Part shown: positions 30,018-32,954 of the stretch, piece after piece
Position numbering within the stretch: position 1 is the stretch's first letter
Layout: every line of letters begins with the position of its first letter
Notes under the pieces: model-generated
Database searches by the model: none
The model's input: only the letters and a program-made list of their open reading frames with translations
Told to the model about the DNA's origin: nothing
Translations under genes and position numbers: made by a program
DNA from: Candidatus Cloacimonadota bacterium
GTDB lineage: Bacteria; Cloacimonadota; Cloacimonadia; Cloacimonadales; JAMOQM01
Assembly (NCBI GenBank): GCA_027064005.1
Contig: JAMOQM010000009.1
Location: forward strand, 1 to 32,954
Direction of reading: 5' to 3'
Length of the DNA stretch: 32,954 nt

Positions 30018-30994
30018 TAATATTCCAAAATATCCAAAAAGGACTCAATACGTAATTTTGTGCGTTCATCCAATTCGCTCGGTTCATCAGCTTCAACAAT
30101 CAAAAAAGGAAGATCAATATGTTTTTTTAGAATTATCTGATCGATTTGTCTATGACAAAATGATTGGGAATAGCTCAAAACCGCCTGAATTTTTCTCTTT
30201 TTAAGTTCAGGAATAATATCAGCCAATCTTTCCTCAACAGTATATGGATAAGTAAATTTCAAATATTGTTCAGTGATATTATCTGACAAATAAGGCATTG
30301 AAAACTGACGTTGAACTTCATTAAAAACAACATTTGCATTCATTTCATTAAGATAATCATAAAGATTGGATAAGATTGGAGGCACGCCGATGTAAGCAAA
30401 TTTAACATCATAATTAAAGGGTTTTCGAATCTCGGCTGTTTTTAAAAACACATCCAAATCTTTTTCAAATTTATCGGGATTTCCCATAAAATCAGAGGAA
30501 TTTACCAGCCAAAAATGATTTTCCAAACCGGTGATTAAATTTTCTTTCCAAGTAAGTTCATCAAGATAAATCAGCTTTTTTCTAATCTTATCTAATTTCC
30601 TTTTAGTTTTAATTACCGAATTATGATCGATCTTGAAAATCTTTTCCAATTTATAAATTTCCTTATTTAGAAACTCGGCATCGGTATTTTCATAAGGATA
30701 AGAAAACGGTATTACATCGATATTTTTATCCTTAAAAGTTGACATCAAAGAATGCGTATTTGAGCAATCTCCTTGCACAATTCCTACAATTGCATCAATT
30801 TCAGATGAGATTCCGACAGCATACATTCCCTTTATCCAAGCACATAAATTCCCGGGATATCCGCTATTTTCCGCTTTTTCCACATATTTTTTCGCATCTC
30901 CGGTTATAAATATATTATTCAAATCAATAGGAATATTGTTTGAGGCAAAAACAACTTCCACGGGAAAACTTGTTGTAAATCCAATTTTTTTCAT
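30017..30994 (-). CDS. 2-hydroxyacyl-CoA dehydratase D-component-like protein
   Basis: 325 residues of the HgdB/FldB/BcrC-like superfamily. Three cysteines suited to [4Fe-4S] ligation are at 51 (YPGNLCAW), 77 (VQGDCSNT) and 280 (SQSFCHRQ). The order and spacing match the family. The N-terminus (GFTTSFPVEVVFASNNIPIDLNN) is the typical start. In characterised systems a second subunit and an ATP-driven activator (HgdC/BadF type) are needed; neither is encoded in this window, so this is an orphan single-subunit member, and dehydratase activity is not established. Its ATG abuts the stop of the ABC-F gene and its stop overlaps the dihydrouridine synthase start. Confidence 0.85.
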   Translation of the reverse strand: MKKIGFTTSFPVEVVFASNNIPIDLNNIFITGDAKKYVEKAENSGYPGNLCAWIKGMYAVGISSEIDAIVGIVQGDCSNTHSLMSTFKDKNIDVIPFSYPYENTDAEFLNKEIYKLEKIFKIDHNSVIKTKRKLDKIRKKLIYLDELTWKENLITGLENHFWLVNSSDFMGNPDKFEKDLDVFLKTAEIRKPFNYDVKFAYIGVPPILSNLYDYLNEMNANVVFNEVQRQFSMPYLSDNITEQYLKFTYPYTVEERLADIIPELKKRKIQAVLSYSQSFCHRQIDQIILKKHIDLPFLIVEADEPSELDERTKLRIESFLDILEY

Positions 30995-32860
30995 TTATTC
31001 TTCAGTCCATTCCAAGTATTTTATTTCTTTTTCATCAATTTCATCAACAATCTCGTTAATCTCATTTTTAATATTTTCTGATTTTGCAATCAGTCCTTTA
31101 ATTTTTTCAGAATCCTTATATGTTTTTGGATCTGACATTTGCTCATTAATTTCATCTAATAATAATTTTTTAGATTCAACTATTTCATTGAGCTCGTCAA
31201 TTTCTTCTAATAATTTATTTAACAAATACGGATTAACTTTTTTCTTTTTAGCTGTTCTCGTAGTTTTTACCAATTTAACTTTTTTAACTTCATCGGCAAA
31301 TATTTCTGACAAATTTTTATTTGTTTCAAAAAGTACAGAATCTTTGATCACCCATTTCCGAGTAGCAATTCTATCAATAAAATATCTATCATGAGAAACA
31401 AACAACAAAGTTCCTTGAAATTCCAGTAATCCTTTTTCAAGATTATCAATCATCTTCAAATCAAGATGGTTGGTTGGTTCATCAAGAATAATCAGATTGG
31501 GTTTTTGCAAAATTAATAATGCCAAATACAACCTTGCCTTTTCCCCACCGCTCAAAGTAGAAACCAAAGATTCCGTGTTATCTCCGGTAAAATCAAATTT
31601 TGCCAAATAAGATAAAACCTCACCAATCGGTCTTCCCGGCATTAAATCCCAAATTGTATCAAGAACAGTCAAAGCATCGTTTAATTTGATATGAAGTTGA
31701 TCGTAATAGCCAATATTTATGCGAGAACCAATTTTGATCTCACCTTTCAAAGTTTTTATCTCACCTAAAATGGATTTTAAAAGAGTAGATTTTCCACAAC
31801 CGTTTGGACCTAAAATAGCGATTTTATCCTGAAATTTTACCAATTGATTTATATCTCGACACAACACGGTGGAACCGAATCCAATATCTACGTTTTTAAA
31901 TTTTAAAACTTCCTCACCTGACCGAGATTCAATCTCAAATTTAAGATGGTGATTTTTCCCATTTTTTGGTGCTTCTATTCTATTCAATTTATTTAACATT
32001 TTTTGACGGGATTGAGCCATTTTTGTTTTTTGCCCCGCCATATTTCTTCTGATAAAGTCTTCTGTATTTTCAATAAATTTTTTCTGTTTAATAAATTCTT
32101 TTTCCAGCTGCTTTTCGTGCAATTTTGATTCTGAAAGATAAAAAGAATAATTTCCACTATATGTAATTAAGTTTGCTGATGAAATTTCCAAAATTTTTGT
32201 TACGGTTCTGTCCAAGAAATAGCGATCGTGAGAAACTATTACGTATGGTTTACTCGAAGATTTAAGATACTTTTCCAACCAAAAAATCATTTTAAAATCA
32301 AGATGGTTTGTTGGTTCATCAAGAAAAAGCACATCGTATGGCTTTAATAAAATTTTTGCCAATTCTATTCGAGATTGCTCACCTCCGCTAAAAGTCCCGA
32401 CGTTTTGATTCCAAGAAGTTTTAGGAAATTTAAGAATAGATAAAATTTTCTCCATCTCAGTAAAAATATGGTAACCGTTAATTGATTCAATTTTATTTTG
32501 AAGTTTTTCCAATTGTTTTAAATCATCATCATCTTTTAAATTTTTTTGAATTTCTTCCATTTGATTATGAAGGGAAATGACGTCTTTTCGTGAAGATAAA
32601 ACTTCTTCATAAAGAGTGTTCTCATAATTCAAATTCGGTTGTTGCGACAAATAAGCAATCGATCTATTTTTCGCAATATGGACATCACCTTCATCTGCCG
32701 GCAATTGTTTAGTTATAATATTAAACAAAGTTGTTTTGCCGGCTCCATTTCTACCGACAAGCCCGATTTTAGAATTTTCTTCAATCGAAAAAGATATATT
32801 TTTTAGAACCGTTTTATCTGCGAAATTCTTTGATATTTTTGATATAGAAATTAAACTCAA
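30995..32860 (-). CDS. ABC-F family ATPase
   Basis: 621 residues with two ABC ATPase domains and no membrane segment. Walker A motifs are GRNGAGKTT (36-44) and GPNGCGKST (351-359), with signatures FSGGEQSRIELAK and LSGGEKARLYLALL and Walker B LFLDEPTNHLD and LIILDEPTNHLD. The inter-domain linker (charged helices, about 240-310) is that of ABC-F proteins, which bind the ribosomal E-site and aid translation or antibiotic tolerance. The C-terminal 100 residues form a coiled coil (EIDELNEIVESKKLL), as in Uup-like members. The start is a TTG at 32860, backed by GGAG five to six bases upstream; the nearby ATG at 32872 reaches a stop after three codons. It heads a four-gene operon. Confidence 0.93.
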   Translation of the reverse strand: MSLISISKISKNFADKTVLKNISFSIEENSKIGLVGRNGAGKTTLFNIITKQLPADEGDVHIAKNRSIAYLSQQPNLNYENTLYEEVLSSRKDVISLHNQMEEIQKNLKDDDDLKQLEKLQNKIESINGYHIFTEMEKILSILKFPKTSWNQNVGTFSGGEQSRIELAKILLKPYDVLFLDEPTNHLDFKMIFWLEKYLKSSSKPYVIVSHDRYFLDRTVTKILEISSANLITYSGNYSFYLSESKLHEKQLEKEFIKQKKFIENTEDFIRRNMAGQKTKMAQSRQKMLNKLNRIEAPKNGKNHHLKFEIESRSGEEVLKFKNVDIGFGSTVLCRDINQLVKFQDKIAILGPNGCGKSTLLKSILGEIKTLKGEIKIGSRINIGYYDQLHIKLNDALTVLDTIWDLMPGRPIGEVLSYLAKFDFTGDNTESLVSTLSGGEKARLYLALLILQKPNLIILDEPTNHLDLKMIDNLEKGLLEFQGTLLFVSHDRYFIDRIATRKWVIKDSVLFETNKNLSEIFADEVKKVKLVKTTRTAKKKKVNPYLLNKLLEEIDELNEIVESKKLLLDEINEQMSDPKTYKDSEKIKGLIAKSENIKNEINEIVDEIDEKEIKYLEWTEE

Positions 32861-32881
32861 TTACAACTCCATTTTTTTAGC

Positions 32882-32911
32882 CAAATATTTTTGAGAGGCG
32901 GATAATGTCAA
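32882..32911 (-). promoter_or_regulatory. FCB-type promoter of the ABC-F operon (TTGACA-N16-AATATTTG)
   Basis: The minus strand has TTGACA (32906-32911), 16 bases, and AATATTTG (32882-32889). The arrangement is identical to the promoters at 53-82 and 8973-9002. The start would fall near 32875, leaving a short leader that holds the ribosome binding site of the TTG-initiated gene. Confidence 0.55.
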
Positions 32912-32954
32912 TATTGATATCTTCAATTTTTATTAATTGCACAACTTAGAAAGT

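Noticed and set aside
30936-31394. 152-codon plus-strand open frame
   Set aside because: Antisense to the ABC-F gene, Ser/Ile/Phe-rich shadow of its coiled-coil region.

Overview
The window is AT-rich (roughly 30% G+C by eye), has tightly packed bacterial genes and shows no rRNA, tRNA, CRISPR array or recognisable insertion sequence. It most likely comes from an anaerobic, fermentative, Gram-negative-type bacterium of the FCB superphylum, with Candidatus Cloacimonadota or a close relative the best guess. Three things point there: a giant secreted protein ending in an FNPFNP-type (Por/T9SS-like) C-terminal tail; three intergenic promoters of Bacteroidetes/Flavobacterium type (TTGACA-N16-NAnnTTTG); and anaerobe-associated functions (tungstate uptake, CoA-transferase, 2-hydroxyacyl-CoA dehydratase-like protein). 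The assignment is an inference.

Layout. Positions 1-1303 hold the start of a leftward gene, its promoter, and a non-coding patchwork of repeats, including a 200-bp block present twice. Next come rightward genes for a PTS EIIA-like protein and a ClC chloride transporter with CBS domains (1304-3565), and an AEC-family permease (3664-4560). A decayed small gene lies on the minus strand at 4543-4784. A three-gene cassette follows (4994-8843): a CgeB-like glycosyltransferase, a GT9-type glycosyltransferase and a small unknown protein, probably for surface glycosylation. A Moco/tungsten-cofactor-type riboswitch candidate (9009-9142) precedes wtpA-wtpC-wtpB, a tungstate/molybdate ABC importer (9143-11870).

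From 11877 to 25370 the genes run leftward: a U32 protein plus both CoA-transferase subunits (one operon), an MltB-like lytic transglycosylase, recG, and an operon of a 77-residue protein and an 1801-residue modular surface protein. Two strong hairpin terminators (11877-11903 and 19683-19714) bound these blocks. A TPR-containing sigma-54 enhancer-binding protein is divergently encoded at 25569-27911. The last block (32860-28184, leftward) is a compact operon: ABC-F ATPase, 2-hydroxyacyl-CoA dehydratase D-component-like protein, tRNA-dihydrouridine synthase and a TPR protein.

The most interesting unit is 19729-27911. A near-consensus sigma-54 promoter (25397-25412) sits directly upstream of the 77-aa gene and the giant surface protein, a 12-bp perfect palindrome lies about 120 bp upstream of it, and the divergent gene encodes a sigma-54 activator with a TPR sensor region and an altered GAFTGA loop (GSFTNA). 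Together they look like a self-contained switch for a secreted, repeat-rich protein. Several starts are set by Shine-Dalgarno position: GTG 4994, ATG 9143 (the upstream ATG at 9053 lies inside the riboswitch), ATG 19574 and ATG 25370.
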